Below are positions 25,777 through 33,865 of a stretch of DNA of 64,000 bases, piece after piece. Origin of the DNA: UBA4421 sp002470275 (lineage in GTDB: Bacteria > Pseudomonadota > Gammaproteobacteria > Pseudomonadales > Azotimanducaceae); the NCBI GenBank assembly GCA_913052345.1, contig CAJXDR010000007.1, positions 19,799 to 83,798 of the forward strand, in the 5' to 3' direction. Under the pieces are notes generated by a model, which was given only the letters and a program-made list of their open reading frames with translations, made no database searches and had not been told where the DNA came from. Numbering within the stretch: the first letter of the stretch is position 1; every line of letters starts with the position of its first letter. The position numbers and the translations under genes were made by a program.

Positions 25777-26643
25777 CTAGAGCTGCAGTTTTACGTTAGC
25801 CAAGTGCGCCTGCTGAGCCTCAGTAAGAGGGATGGAGCGGCGCGTCGATAAATCCATACGCAGCGCCATGGCCTGTCCTACCGCCACACAGCGGTCTGTG
25901 CTCACATCAAAAAGGCAGTGGACGAAACGGAGCAGTTTCGGTCCGTATTCGGCGACGCCCGATGCGATCACATACCGATGTCCGCCCAGGAGCAGGCCCC
26001 GATAGCGTCGCCGAAACTCCACCACCACGCCACCATCCACGGTACTGGTATGTTGCTCCGGATCAAGCAGTCTCCAAAGGTGTGGTACCGCGTCTGAGAT
26101 GTATCCCATGTAGAGGTGGGGAAGCAGGTGCCCGTTGATATCGCAATGCGCGGGCTCTGCCAGACCCTTCCCAATAATTTGGAATCCTCTCTCCCTGGCC
26201 TGATTGAGATTCAAATCGAAGAGATCGAGCTCTTCCGACAATCCTCGCGGCAGGGCATGCGCCAGTTCCTTGCTGTCTCTCTCTATCGCGCTCCAGGGCC
26301 CATCAAGGCCTTCGAACTCTGCAATCATGGTGCAGGCAACGTCTCCTGAGCGCTCATTGACCAGTTCTGCAAGAAAGGCGCGCTCACTTCCTGCCCATGG
26401 CGCTGACACAGCATAAAAATATCCGCTCAGCGGGTCGGCGACCCTAGATTCACTTTGAAACCGGATGTGCTGACACCTTAGCGACGCCGTGAGATTCTGA
26501 GCAGCTTCGTCCTGCACAATTCCGGCATCGAGCAAGCCCACGGTGAGTGTCTGCCAGAGTTTTTCCTCACAAAAACGAACGTTTAAATGATCGTTCTCAT
26601 CGCATTCCCAGCGGTTGACGCTCCCTCGAAAGCTCAGCGACAT
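25777..26643 (-). CDS. Acyl-CoA thioesterase-like protein, double hotdog
   Basis: From the ATG at 26641-26643 (GAGGGAAC upstream) the protein is 288 residues with two 4HBT-like hotdog units. The first begins RWECDENDHLNVRFCEEKLW and the second HCDINGHLLPHLYMGYISDAV, each with the Asp and His/Gly-His expected of 4-hydroxybenzoyl-CoA thioesterases. Such proteins hydrolyse acyl-CoA or act in carnitine metabolism. It follows the sodium-dependent transporter by 23 bp and is likely co-transcribed with it. Confidence 0.82.
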   Translation of the reverse strand: MSLSFRGSVNRWECDENDHLNVRFCEEKLWQTLTVGLLDAGIVQDEAAQNLTASLRCQHIRFQSESRVADPLSGYFYAVSAPWAGSERAFLAELVNERSGDVACTMIAEFEGLDGPWSAIERDSKELAHALPRGLSEELDLFDLNLNQARERGFQIIGKGLAEPAHCDINGHLLPHLYMGYISDAVPHLWRLLDPEQHTSTVDGGVVVEFRRRYRGLLLGGHRYVIASGVAEYGPKLLRFVHCLFDVSTDRCVAVGQAMALRMDLSTRRSIPLTEAQQAHLANVKLQL

Positions 26644-26666
26644 AGACGTTCCCTCAAAATCCCCAG

Positions 26667-28007
26667 CTAAATTCCCGTGACCAAGATGAGCAGTACGGCG
26701 GGCACCACGAGAAACCGAATAGAGCGGTACCAGATGGAGAACCAACGCTCACTGCCAACGGCCAGTTCATCCGCGCTGATGTTCGCGGGAAGACGCCAGG
26801 CCACGAACAGGGCGATCAGCAACCCGCCCAGCGGAAGAAAAATTTGATTGGGCAGATAGTCCAACCAATGGTTCAGGGTCTGGCTACCGATCAGCACGCC
26901 CGCCCAAAAATTGTAGCTCAGGGCGCTGATCAAGCTCACGGCCATAATCAGCCCGCAGACCAAGGCGGTAGCGCGGCGACGCCCCAGGGATAAACGCTCC
27001 TCCGCCATACTGACCATGGGCTCGGTTAAACCCACCATGGACGTTACCGCCGCTACGGATAACAAGAGGAAGAAGGCAATGGCGACCCAAGGACCCCCGG
27101 ACATCTGGGCGAAAGCCAAGGGTAGGGTGTTGAAAATCAGTCCGCTTCCCTGAGCCGGATCAAGACCGCCATGAAAGACCATGGGAAAGATCACCAACCC
27201 CGCCACCAGCGCAACCGCCGTATCCGCAGCGACAATAATCAAGGCAGAACGAGCTATGGAGATTTCCTTAGGCAGATAAGCGCCAAAAATCATCATCCCC
27301 GCCATGGCAACTCCGATGGAAAAAAACGCCTGGCCGAGAGCCGCAAGAAAGGTGTCCGGACCAACTTTTGAAAAGTCTGGTTGAAAGAGATATTGAATGG
27401 CCTCAGGCATGCCGCCAGCAAAGACGTTGTAGATCATCAGCATCAGCAACAGAGCAAAGAGCGTGGGCATAAGCACCTTCACCGCACGCTCGATACCCTT
27501 TTCTAATCCGGCGCTGAGAATCAAACCCGTTAACGAAAGCGCGATGAAACTCCATAGGCCCAGCCGCGTTGGGGAGGCAAGCAGCGCATCAAAGGTGGCG
27601 GCAGCATCTGCACCTGTTTGCGCAGCGACCGCCCCGTTCAATGCCAGAAAACAATAGTAAAGCACCCAGCCCGCAACCACTGCGTAGACGGTCATAATGG
27701 AAAACGCCGTGAGCTGATTCAGATAGCCGATGCCGGCCCATCGCTGGCTTAATCCTCCCTCGAGCGCAACGTTTGCAACGGCGCGCACGGGCGCCATCCC
27801 GCCCCGCCGACCCACTAGCAGTTCCGCCATCAGGATAGGAACCCCAATCACGAAGGCACAGGCGAGATAAATAATAACAAAGGCCGAACCACCGTTTTCC
27901 CCGGTGACGTAGGGAAAGCGCCAAATATTGCCGAGCCCAACGGCAAATCCAATCGAAGCGAGCAGAAACGCCCCTCGCGACCCCCACTGACGATTGGCTG
28001 CAACCAT
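26667..28007 (-). CDS. Sodium-dependent transporter, NSS/SNF family
   Basis: The 446-residue protein has about 11-12 membrane helices and the NSS N-terminal signature WGSRGAFLLASIGFAVGLGNIWRFPYVTGENGGSAF (unwound TM1 with Na+ sites), followed by VGRRGGMAPVRAV and TALVCGLIMAVS. Bacterial members (LeuT, TnaT, MhsT) import amino acids with Na+, which fits a cell that makes a sodium gradient with Nqr. GAAGAGGAG precedes the ATG. Confidence 0.93.
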   Translation of the reverse strand: MVAANRQWGSRGAFLLASIGFAVGLGNIWRFPYVTGENGGSAFVIIYLACAFVIGVPILMAELLVGRRGGMAPVRAVANVALEGGLSQRWAGIGYLNQLTAFSIMTVYAVVAGWVLYYCFLALNGAVAAQTGADAAATFDALLASPTRLGLWSFIALSLTGLILSAGLEKGIERAVKVLMPTLFALLLMLMIYNVFAGGMPEAIQYLFQPDFSKVGPDTFLAALGQAFFSIGVAMAGMMIFGAYLPKEISIARSALIIVAADTAVALVAGLVIFPMVFHGGLDPAQGSGLIFNTLPLAFAQMSGGPWVAIAFFLLLSVAAVTSMVGLTEPMVSMAEERLSLGRRRATALVCGLIMAVSLISALSYNFWAGVLIGSQTLNHWLDYLPNQIFLPLGGLLIALFVAWRLPANISADELAVGSERWFSIWYRSIRFLVVPAVLLILVTGI

Positions 28008-28100
28008 TACTTACGCTCCTCTTCGCATTCCACGCCTAAGCAGGGAGTACCCTGCCCTGCTGGCCCTCACCTGAACACCCAATGCCGCAGCCTTTCATGT

Positions 28101-29453
28101 TCACGGATTTTGATTGATCGGCGCGATTTCAAAACCCGCACGGCGTGCAAGCAAGTAGCACAGGACGCCGATCACGACCAAGCCGAGGGCCAACAAGCCC
28201 TCAACGGGTCTGGCCTGAACCAAATAAAACAGGGTCCAAGAAATAACCCCAGCAAAAACGAGCATAGGCAAGGGATACCAGGGTAAGCGGAAGGGTCGCA
28301 CAAGATCTGGCTCACGATATCGCAGCACCCCAAGGCCGATAACCGTAAGGAGTGAATTAAACGCAAGAATCGCCCCTGAAAATACGATGATGCTTTCAAA
28401 GGTAGCCGTTAGTATCATCACTAGCGTCAGCCCAGTTTGCAGCAAGATTGCGTTCCCAGGTACGTCGTGGGCATTAGTTTGCCCCAGCCACGAGAAGGCC
28501 TTGAAATCCTCGCCCATCACCTGCAGCGCTCTGGGCCCGGCCAGCAACATTGCACTAACGGTTGAAATTAGCAGAAATCCGAGCATCAGAGACGTTGCTT
28601 GGGCGCCCAATGGACCAAAGGCGTAATTCGCAACCACATAGCCGATTTCTATCTTTCCAGCCATCTCCTCCATTGGCGCTAGGCCTAAAAAAGTGATGTG
28701 CAGCGCCAAATAGAGCAGGGCAACCACCCCGGTACCGACAATCAGAATCCTCGGAATGGATCGTGAAGGGTTGTCGAGTTCGCCACTTAAATAGGTTGCG
28801 GCATTCCAACCCGTATAGGCGTAATTCACGAAGATAAGACCCACGGCAAAGCCAGTGCTGCTCATCAACGTTAGATCGGATGCGGTTGGCGACCAGGTGA
28901 CAGGCTGTACCGAATCAGTAAACCCCCAGGCCAATGCCATAAAACATAAAATCAGCGCGATCTTGGCGGAGGTAAAGATTTGCTGGAAGAGCCCACTGCC
29001 TCCGCGACTCCTCAGGTGGATTCCTCCAATCAACACGACCACAACGCAGCCCAATAGGGTGGCGGGAAGGTCAGGAAAGACTGCCTGAATATAGGTGGCT
29101 CCGGTAATCGCCGCGGCTGCCGTTGGCGCAGAAAAACCAACCGTCACCGAGATCCAACCGGACGTGAAGCCCGCACCGGGATGATAGATGCGCCCCAGGA
29201 AATGATACTCGCCACCGGATCGCGGAAGCGCCGTTGCTAATTCCGCATAACAAAGCGCGCCACAAAGTGCGACCAGGGCACCAACGGACCAGAGCAGCAG
29301 GATGACAAAGGGGCTTTGGATGTCCAGTAACTGAAATCCCAGGCTGGTGAACACCCCGGTGCCGACCATGTTCGCAATAACTAACATTATCGCCGTTCGT
29401 GAGGAGAAAAAGCTGGGAGACTGGGGCATCCTAGGCACTCGGTTCTGCTTCAT
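28101..29453 (-). CDS. APC-superfamily amino acid permease
   Basis: The protein has 12 membrane helices beginning RTAIMLVIANMVGTGVFTSLGFQ, the conserved APC TM1 with the GTG substrate loop, then ALCYAELATALPRSGGEYHFLGRIYHPG. It resembles the LAT/YfnA group of exchangers. The start is uncertain: the frame is open to a TTG at 29537, and ATGs at 29465, 29453 and 29429 all lack strong ribosome sites. I chose 29453. The gene is divergent from the GNAT gene. Confidence 0.9.
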   Translation of the reverse strand: MKQNRVPRMPQSPSFFSSRTAIMLVIANMVGTGVFTSLGFQLLDIQSPFVILLLWSVGALVALCGALCYAELATALPRSGGEYHFLGRIYHPGAGFTSGWISVTVGFSAPTAAAAITGATYIQAVFPDLPATLLGCVVVVLIGGIHLRSRGGSGLFQQIFTSAKIALILCFMALAWGFTDSVQPVTWSPTASDLTLMSSTGFAVGLIFVNYAYTGWNAATYLSGELDNPSRSIPRILIVGTGVVALLYLALHITFLGLAPMEEMAGKIEIGYVVANYAFGPLGAQATSLMLGFLLISTVSAMLLAGPRALQVMGEDFKAFSWLGQTNAHDVPGNAILLQTGLTLVMILTATFESIIVFSGAILAFNSLLTVIGLGVLRYREPDLVRPFRLPWYPLPMLVFAGVISWTLFYLVQARPVEGLLALGLVVIGVLCYLLARRAGFEIAPINQNP

Positions 29454-29541
29454 AAGTTGGCCCATCAACGCATCTACTGATTCAACCACATCAGCAGCAT
29501 GCCTCGACGGTGGTCCAGCAGGGGTTAAGGGGTTCAAGGTT

Positions 29542-30036
29542 ATGACGATAAATGAATTAGCAACGGAATCAAACTACAGCATCAGACCCGCTACGGAGGC
29601 GGATCGCGAGGGCCTGCACGAACTTGTTCCGCTGCTCGCGGATTTTGATATTCCGCCTAACCGTCGCGCTGAACACCTATGGCAGGGTGATGCGCAAACC
29701 GTAGACCGGTTCTTCAGCGGCGAGGACCCTCACGTCGCCATAGATGTGGCCGCAACGGCTGATAACGTTTTATTGGGCTTGGCCATCACGCGTATCGGGG
29801 AAGAACTTCTTAGCCACACACCAAGCGCTCACCTGGAAGCCTTAGTTGTCGCCCCAACGGCTCGCGGCCTGGGTTTGGGTAGAAAGCTCCTCGCGACCAG
29901 CGAAGCGCGAGCCCGATCCAGCGGCGCCGAATCGCTAACGCTGCACGTATTCAATCGAAACCAACGGGCCAAGTCCCTGTATGCGGACGCAGGGTTTGAT
30001 CAGGAACTCATCAGAGCGATTAAATGGCTTACCTAG
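29542..30036 (+). CDS. GNAT family N-acetyltransferase
   Basis: The 164-residue protein starts at the ATG at 29542 after AAGG. It has YSIRPATEADREGLHELVPLL at the start, LEALVVAPTARGLGLGRKLLA (acetyl-CoA-binding R-G-x-G-x-G/R loop) near 105, and a C-terminal LHVFNRNQRAKSLYADAGF. The substrate is unknown. Convergent with the enoyl-CoA hydratase gene with 4 bp between stops. Confidence 0.92.
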   Translation: MTINELATESNYSIRPATEADREGLHELVPLLADFDIPPNRRAEHLWQGDAQTVDRFFSGEDPHVAIDVAATADNVLLGLAITRIGEELLSHTPSAHLEALVVAPTARGLGLGRKLLATSEARARSSGAESLTLHVFNRNQRAKSLYADAGFDQELIRAIKWLT

Positions 30037-30040
30037 CCCT

Positions 30041-30838
30041 TCAGGTCGCCCTATAGTTCCCGGGACGTTTCTCGAAGAAGGCCTCTATCGCCTCCATGTG
30101 ATCGGGTTCCGCATGGCAGACCGCTTGAAAAGACGCAGACTTATCCAGCAATTGATCCAAGGAAGCCCCTTGGCTTGCGCGCAGAAGCTGTTTCGTTAGC
30201 CTTACGGCATGGGGTGGATTCGCCGCAATAGCGGCTGCCAGTTGCTGGGCGCGCGCCACCAGGGCTTCGGGTTCTACCACCTCCGAGACCAAACCCATGC
30301 TAAGTGCGTCTGCGGCCTGCACCGGCTCTCCGGTAAAGGCCATGAGGCTGGCATTGGAGTGGCCCACCACGCGCGGCAGGAACCAAGCGCCACCGTCTCC
30401 CGGGATCAGGCCTAGTTTGGCGAAACTCTCCGCAAACATTGCTCGAGAGCTCGCGATGCGAATATCACACATGGTTGCTAGGTCGCACCCGGCACCCACT
30501 GCGGGGCCGTTCACCGCTGCAATTATAGGCACGTTGAGCGCGTAAACGGCCCGCGGAATCCGTTGAATGCCATGCCGATAGGCCTCGGCCTGATCAAAGG
30601 GGTCACCACTGAACATGCCGGTACGATCCCTCATATCCTTTACGTTTCCTCCAGCACAGAAAGCAGAGCCCTCGCCGGTCAAGACCACCGCGCGAACGGA
30701 CATATCGTTGTTGATGTCAGTGCAGGTTTGCTCGATATCATCAAACTGCTCGGGACCGGTCAGCGCATTCCTCGTTTCCGGGCTGGACATGGTGAGCGTG
30801 AGTACATGTTCTTCTTGGCTGCGGCGTAAAAACGGCAT
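30041..30838 (-). CDS. Enoyl-CoA hydratase/isomerase family protein
   Basis: The 265-residue crotonase-fold protein has GSAFCAGGNVKDM (oxyanion-hole loop), AVNGPAVGAGCDLATMCDIRIAS and FAKLGLIPGDGGAWFLPRVVG, where the usual second catalytic Glu of hydratases is replaced by a Gly-rich PGDGG segment. It could be a hydratase, isomerase or CoA hydrolase. It is divergent from mobA with 136 bp between starts. Confidence 0.92.
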   Translation of the reverse strand: MPFLRRSQEEHVLTLTMSSPETRNALTGPEQFDDIEQTCTDINNDMSVRAVVLTGEGSAFCAGGNVKDMRDRTGMFSGDPFDQAEAYRHGIQRIPRAVYALNVPIIAAVNGPAVGAGCDLATMCDIRIASSRAMFAESFAKLGLIPGDGGAWFLPRVVGHSNASLMAFTGEPVQAADALSMGLVSEVVEPEALVARAQQLAAAIAANPPHAVRLTKQLLRASQGASLDQLLDKSASFQAVCHAEPDHMEAIEAFFEKRPGNYRAT

Positions 30839-30974
30839 CGTTGATCCTCGGCTATGCGATTGGCTGCTGAAACAAAATTTCGCCAGAGTCTGCGCAACTG
30901 AGTCGCCTTTCGCAAGTCAGCGCCTAGGCGGCCAGACAGTGCTAAATTGTGCTGATGCAGAGAAGAGTGAATCC

Positions 30975-31574
30975 ATGATCTCATCCGAAGACCTGAGCTG
31001 TCTGGTGCTTTGCGGCGGCCAGGGCAGCCGCTTGGGCCACGCCGACAAGCCCCTGTTGGAATTCAACCGCGAGGGCCAATCAAAACCCATGGTAGATCAT
31101 GTCTTGGCCACCCTACCTAAGCACACGCCGACACTGATCAGCGCAAACCGCAATCACCAGCGCTATGCCAGGCGGGGCAAGGTCGTGGGAGACGATGAAT
31201 GCGATCTGCAGGTTTTCGGACCCTTGGCTGGCGTTTACGCTGCGCTTCGGCAGCTCGACAGCCCCTGGCTGCTGGTCTGCCCCGGAGACATGCCCCTACT
31301 ACCACAGGGTTGGTATGAGCCCCTACTGGCAACCCATCCGGAACAGGCGACCCTGCTGCATGACGGCCAGCGCCTCCAGCCCCTCCTCTGCTGCCTACCC
31401 CAACAGGCAAGCGCCTCCCTCAGGCGTTATCTCGAGGAAGGAAAGTACAGCGTAAAGGCTTGGTTAAAACAGATTGGCGCAGCGGTTGTGCCCGCTCACG
31501 GATCCGTAACGGCAAATGCACGTTACTATCAAAACATCAACAGTCCCGAGGACTGGTATCGAGCCAGCCCCTAG
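30975..31574 (+). CDS. mobA: Molybdenum cofactor guanylyltransferase
   Basis: The 199-residue protein starts at the ATG at 30975, although the frame is open upstream. It has the MobA nucleotidyltransferase signature LVLCGGQGSRLGHADKPLLEF, then VFGPLAGVYAALRQLDSPWLLVCPGDMPLLP and QPLLCCLPQQASASLRRYL. MobA adds GMP to molybdopterin to make the bis-MGD cofactor. The molybdenum hydroxylase at 56.8-60.5 kb would normally use MCD (MocA) rather than MGD, so MobA probably serves other enzymes. The stop shares a CTAG with the converging gene. Confidence 0.92.
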   Translation: MISSEDLSCLVLCGGQGSRLGHADKPLLEFNREGQSKPMVDHVLATLPKHTPTLISANRNHQRYARRGKVVGDDECDLQVFGPLAGVYAALRQLDSPWLLVCPGDMPLLPQGWYEPLLATHPEQATLLHDGQRLQPLLCCLPQQASASLRRYLEEGKYSVKAWLKQIGAAVVPAHGSVTANARYYQNINSPEDWYRASP

Positions 31575-31945
31575 CACTGTTTGGGATTTGGGAAGGTGTC
31601 TAGGTGTTCCTCGCCCGCACGCGGCTGCACACAATCAAAGTCTTTTTCTATCATCAGCCTCAGCGGCCCGGACGCTAGGCCACTTTCTCCGCCCACGGTG
31701 GTCTCCTCTGAATTGGACCAGGCCCTCAGCAGCGTCGACGGCACCGTGACGTTCAGCGCATAGTGGTCATCAAGCCGAGAAAAGCGCGCTTCCACCCCAC
31801 CGTCGCCCGGGCAAAGTGAATACCTGAGTTCTTCTCCGCCAGGGAAGTGCGTGCACTCGGCCACACGCTCCCCTATGGCAAGGGTTTCGGTTTCGCTCAC
31901 GGTCAGTCGAAGCCGAAGCGAATCGCCGAGTATGCGCAATTTCAT
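31571..31945 (-). CDS. DUF7009-like small protein
   Basis: The 124-residue protein starts MKLRILGDSLRLRLTVSETETLA and continues with LRYSLCPGDGGVEARFSRLDDHYALNVTVPSTLLRAW, then a C-terminal CVQPRAGEEHLDTFPNPKQC with paired cysteines. This resembles DUF7009, a short family of unknown function often near molybdenum-cofactor genes, which fits mobA as the converging neighbour. Its stop (31571-31573) overlaps the mobA stop in the palindrome CTAG. Confidence 0.8.
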   Translation of the reverse strand: MKLRILGDSLRLRLTVSETETLAIGERVAECTHFPGGEELRYSLCPGDGGVEARFSRLDDHYALNVTVPSTLLRAWSNSEETTVGGESGLASGPLRLMIEKDFDCVQPRAGEEHLDTFPNPKQC

Positions 31946-31952
31946 TTAGTCT

Positions 31953-32429
31953 CTATCCGTCCCCGATTTGAGACTGAATGTAGTTCTCCACCCCAGTTTT
32001 TTCAATCAGCTGAAGCTGAGTTTCCAGCCAGTCAACATGTTCTTCCTCGGAGGCCAAGATGTCGCGAAGTAGCTGTCGGGTTACGAAGTCCTGGCATCCC
32101 TCACAGTGAGCAACGCCCTCTCGAAGGTCAGGCAGTGCAATCATTTCCAGGGCAAGATCGCATTCCAGGATCTCTCTCACATTCTGGCCGATCATAAGCT
32201 TGCCTAAGTCCTGAAGATTGGGCAGCCCGTCTAGAAAGAGAATGCGCTCTATTAGCGCGTCAGCGTGCTTCATTTCGTCCACTGACTCGCCCATTTCGTA
32301 TTTTCCGAGCCGCTTTAAGCCCCAATCATCCAGCATCTTTGAATGCAGGAAATACTGGTTGATGGCCGTCAGTTCGTTTTTGAGCACCTTGTTAAGGCAT
32401 TCGATGACCTTAGGATCTAAAGACTTCAT
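31953..32429 (-). CDS. bfr: Bacterioferritin
   Basis: The 158-residue protein has the diiron ligands expected of bacterioferritin: E19 in LKNELTAINQY, E52 and H55 in SVDEMKHAD, and E and H in LLRDILASEEEHVDWL. The heme-ligand M53 is in the same DEMKHAD segment, and FLDGLPNLQDLGKL is intact. It stores iron as a 24-mer. It is divergent from bfd with two Fur-like boxes between. Its stop lies only 7 bp from the DUF7009 start, so they may be co-transcribed. Confidence 0.95.
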   Translation of the reverse strand: MKSLDPKVIECLNKVLKNELTAINQYFLHSKMLDDWGLKRLGKYEMGESVDEMKHADALIERILFLDGLPNLQDLGKLMIGQNVREILECDLALEMIALPDLREGVAHCEGCQDFVTRQLLRDILASEEEHVDWLETQLQLIEKTGVENYIQSQIGDG

Positions 32430-32518
32430 CCATTCTTCCTAGCGTTGAGTTAGTAGGATGTTGCCTAAAATCGCGCCCAAAGACAAACAAAAATTTCCGT
32501 AACTTACTGATTTATAAC

Positions 32519-32537
32519 GATAATTATTCTCAATAGC
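32519..32537. promoter_or_regulatory. Fur-box-like site 1
   Basis: GATAATTATTCTCAATAGC resembles the Fur consensus GATAATGATAATCATTATC in its first half and core. It lies between bfr and bfd. Fur control of this pair is known in related bacteria and is inferred here. Confidence 0.65.
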
Positions 32538-32588
32538 ATGCTATTCCCAAGCAAAAACGGGTCTCATTGTGAAAAACGTATTGCTACC

Positions 32589-32607
32589 GAGAATGATTTG
32601 CATTTAG
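32589..32607. promoter_or_regulatory. Fur-box-like site 2
   Basis: GAGAATGATTTGCATTTAG matches the Fur consensus at a majority of positions and lies 30 bp before the bfd start. This position fits direct repression of bfd under iron-replete conditions. Confidence 0.6.
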
Positions 32608-32636
32608 AATACCATCTCTAAAAAGGGGTGTGCTCA

Positions 32637-32858
32637 ATGTATATCTGCCTGTGCAATGCTGTGACCGATCAAGACATCTCAGATGCCGTGCAATCTGGCG
32701 CAAAGACGTTTAGTCAGGTTCAGAGTCAGCTTGCCGTCAGCACCGGCTGCGGACGCTGCGAGCCCATGGCTCAGGCAATTTTGGCACAAACCCTTGCCGG
32801 TGAAGATGCCCTGGGCCGACGCCCCCATAATCTGGCCGACCTCGTCTACGCTGCTTAA
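32637..32858 (+). CDS. bfd: Bacterioferritin-associated ferredoxin
   Basis: The 73-residue [2Fe-2S] protein has C4 and C6 (CLC) and C38 and C41 (CGRC), the Bfd cluster ligands, with the typical VSTGCGRC spacing. Bfd docks on bacterioferritin and reduces the core to release iron. The ATG at 32637 with AAAAGGGG upstream is preferred over an in-frame GTG at 32628. It is divergent from bfr and followed 98 bp later by the selenoprotein gene. Confidence 0.95.
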   Translation: MYICLCNAVTDQDISDAVQSGAKTFSQVQSQLAVSTGCGRCEPMAQAILAQTLAGEDALGRRPHNLADLVYAA

Positions 32859-32956
32859 GTCTGCAGCCCTCCCCCGCCAAAAATGCGCTCAAAGTGCTCG
32901 GGACACCGATCACAGATTGTGTTCCAATTTAATCAACTCACCTACCGGAATGCCCG

Positions 32957-33838
32957 TTGTCCCTGAACCAGCCGGTCGACTATATCGAGCGTACGCGCAC
33001 ACTTTACGAATCTCTTAGCTACCCGCCCTACGGCTGGGTAAGAAGCGACAGCGCCGTACCCCTTGCCGTATCCACCAAACCTGGAAAAGAATGCCGAGTG
33101 GCGCTCATCGGTTCTGGCGGAATATATGCTCGTGGGCAGATTGCCTTTCACCATAAGGACGACATCAGTTTTCGGATCATTGACCCGAATACGTCCATAG
33201 CTGATCTCAGGGTCACGCATTTCGCCTATGATATGACCTCAGCCCGTCAAGACATCAATTGTGTTCTGCCACTGGAACCCCTTAGACACCTGCAGACAGA
33301 GGGCACAATCGCTGACTTGACGGTCTATACGCTTATGGGCGGTATCTACTCCAGCCGACGCGTGACCGAAACCTTGGCACCCGCGTTGACCGCAACTCTG
33401 ATTCAGGACGAGGTAGACCTGGCCATTCTTGTACCGGTCTGACCCGTCTGCCATCAGTCCGTCGGACTGATCGCACGGAACTTGGAGAGCCAGGGCATCC
33501 CCACGGTCTGTCTTTCCAGCGCCAGAACCATATCTGCTGCTGTGATGCCGCCAAGAACGCTCTTCATCGACTACCCCCTAGGCCAAACCGCAGGCAGAGC
33601 CCATCACTGCACAGAACAACAGATGATTCTGAAGACTGCGCTGAGAGCCCTCGAGGAAATGAACAGGAGCGGTGACATTTGGGACCTCCCCCTGGCATGG
33701 CCCGAGGGACCCGGCTGGAAAGAGAACGCCATGACCCAGGACGATCGCCTTGAGCGGCATGCGTTCCCCCAGTACCAGTTTTCAGAGGATGCCACTGTGG
33801 CTTCCCCATCCTGTCCTACCTGCCGGTTCCTGGACTAG
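32957..33838 (+). CDS. GrdB/PrdB-like selenoprotein with in-frame UGA (Sec162)
   Basis: One reading frame runs from TTG at 32957 to TAG at 33836-33838 (293 residues) if the UGA at 33440-33442 is read as selenocysteine. The region reads ...LAILVPV-U-PVCHQSVGLIARN, so U162 and C165 form a U-x-x-C redox motif. It is followed by LESQGIPTVCLSSARTI, a segment typical of the glycine/betaine/sarcosine/D-proline reductase selenoprotein B family (GrdB, PrdB). A GrdB-like N-terminal YESLSYPPYGWVRS is present, and the C-terminus ends CPTCRFLD (C286, C289). The protein is shorter than clostridial GrdB. An 8-bp hairpin lies 10 nt past the UGA as a SECIS. Short GrdB/PrdB-like selenoproteins are known from marine metagenomes; the function in an aerobe is unresolved. 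No sel genes lie in the window. Confidence 0.88.
33453..33471 (+). promoter_or_regulatory. Bacterial SECIS element
   Basis: ATCAGTCC (33453-33460) pairs perfectly with GGACTGAT (33464-33471) around the 3-nt loop GUC. The loop G lies 19 nt past the UGA at 33440-33442, within the usual 16-37 nt range, and the apical GU is the position that SelB contacts. The hairpin sits inside the coding frame, as bacterial SECIS elements do. Confidence 0.85.
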
Positions 33839-33865
33839 CCGAGCATCACCTGACGGTCCGGCCTC

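Noticed and set aside
33482..33838. Separate short gene beginning at a TTG after the UGA
   Set aside because: It is the second half of the selenoprotein frame; the sequence between UGA and the TTG is also conserved-looking (PVCHQSVGLIARN), so it is not an independent start.
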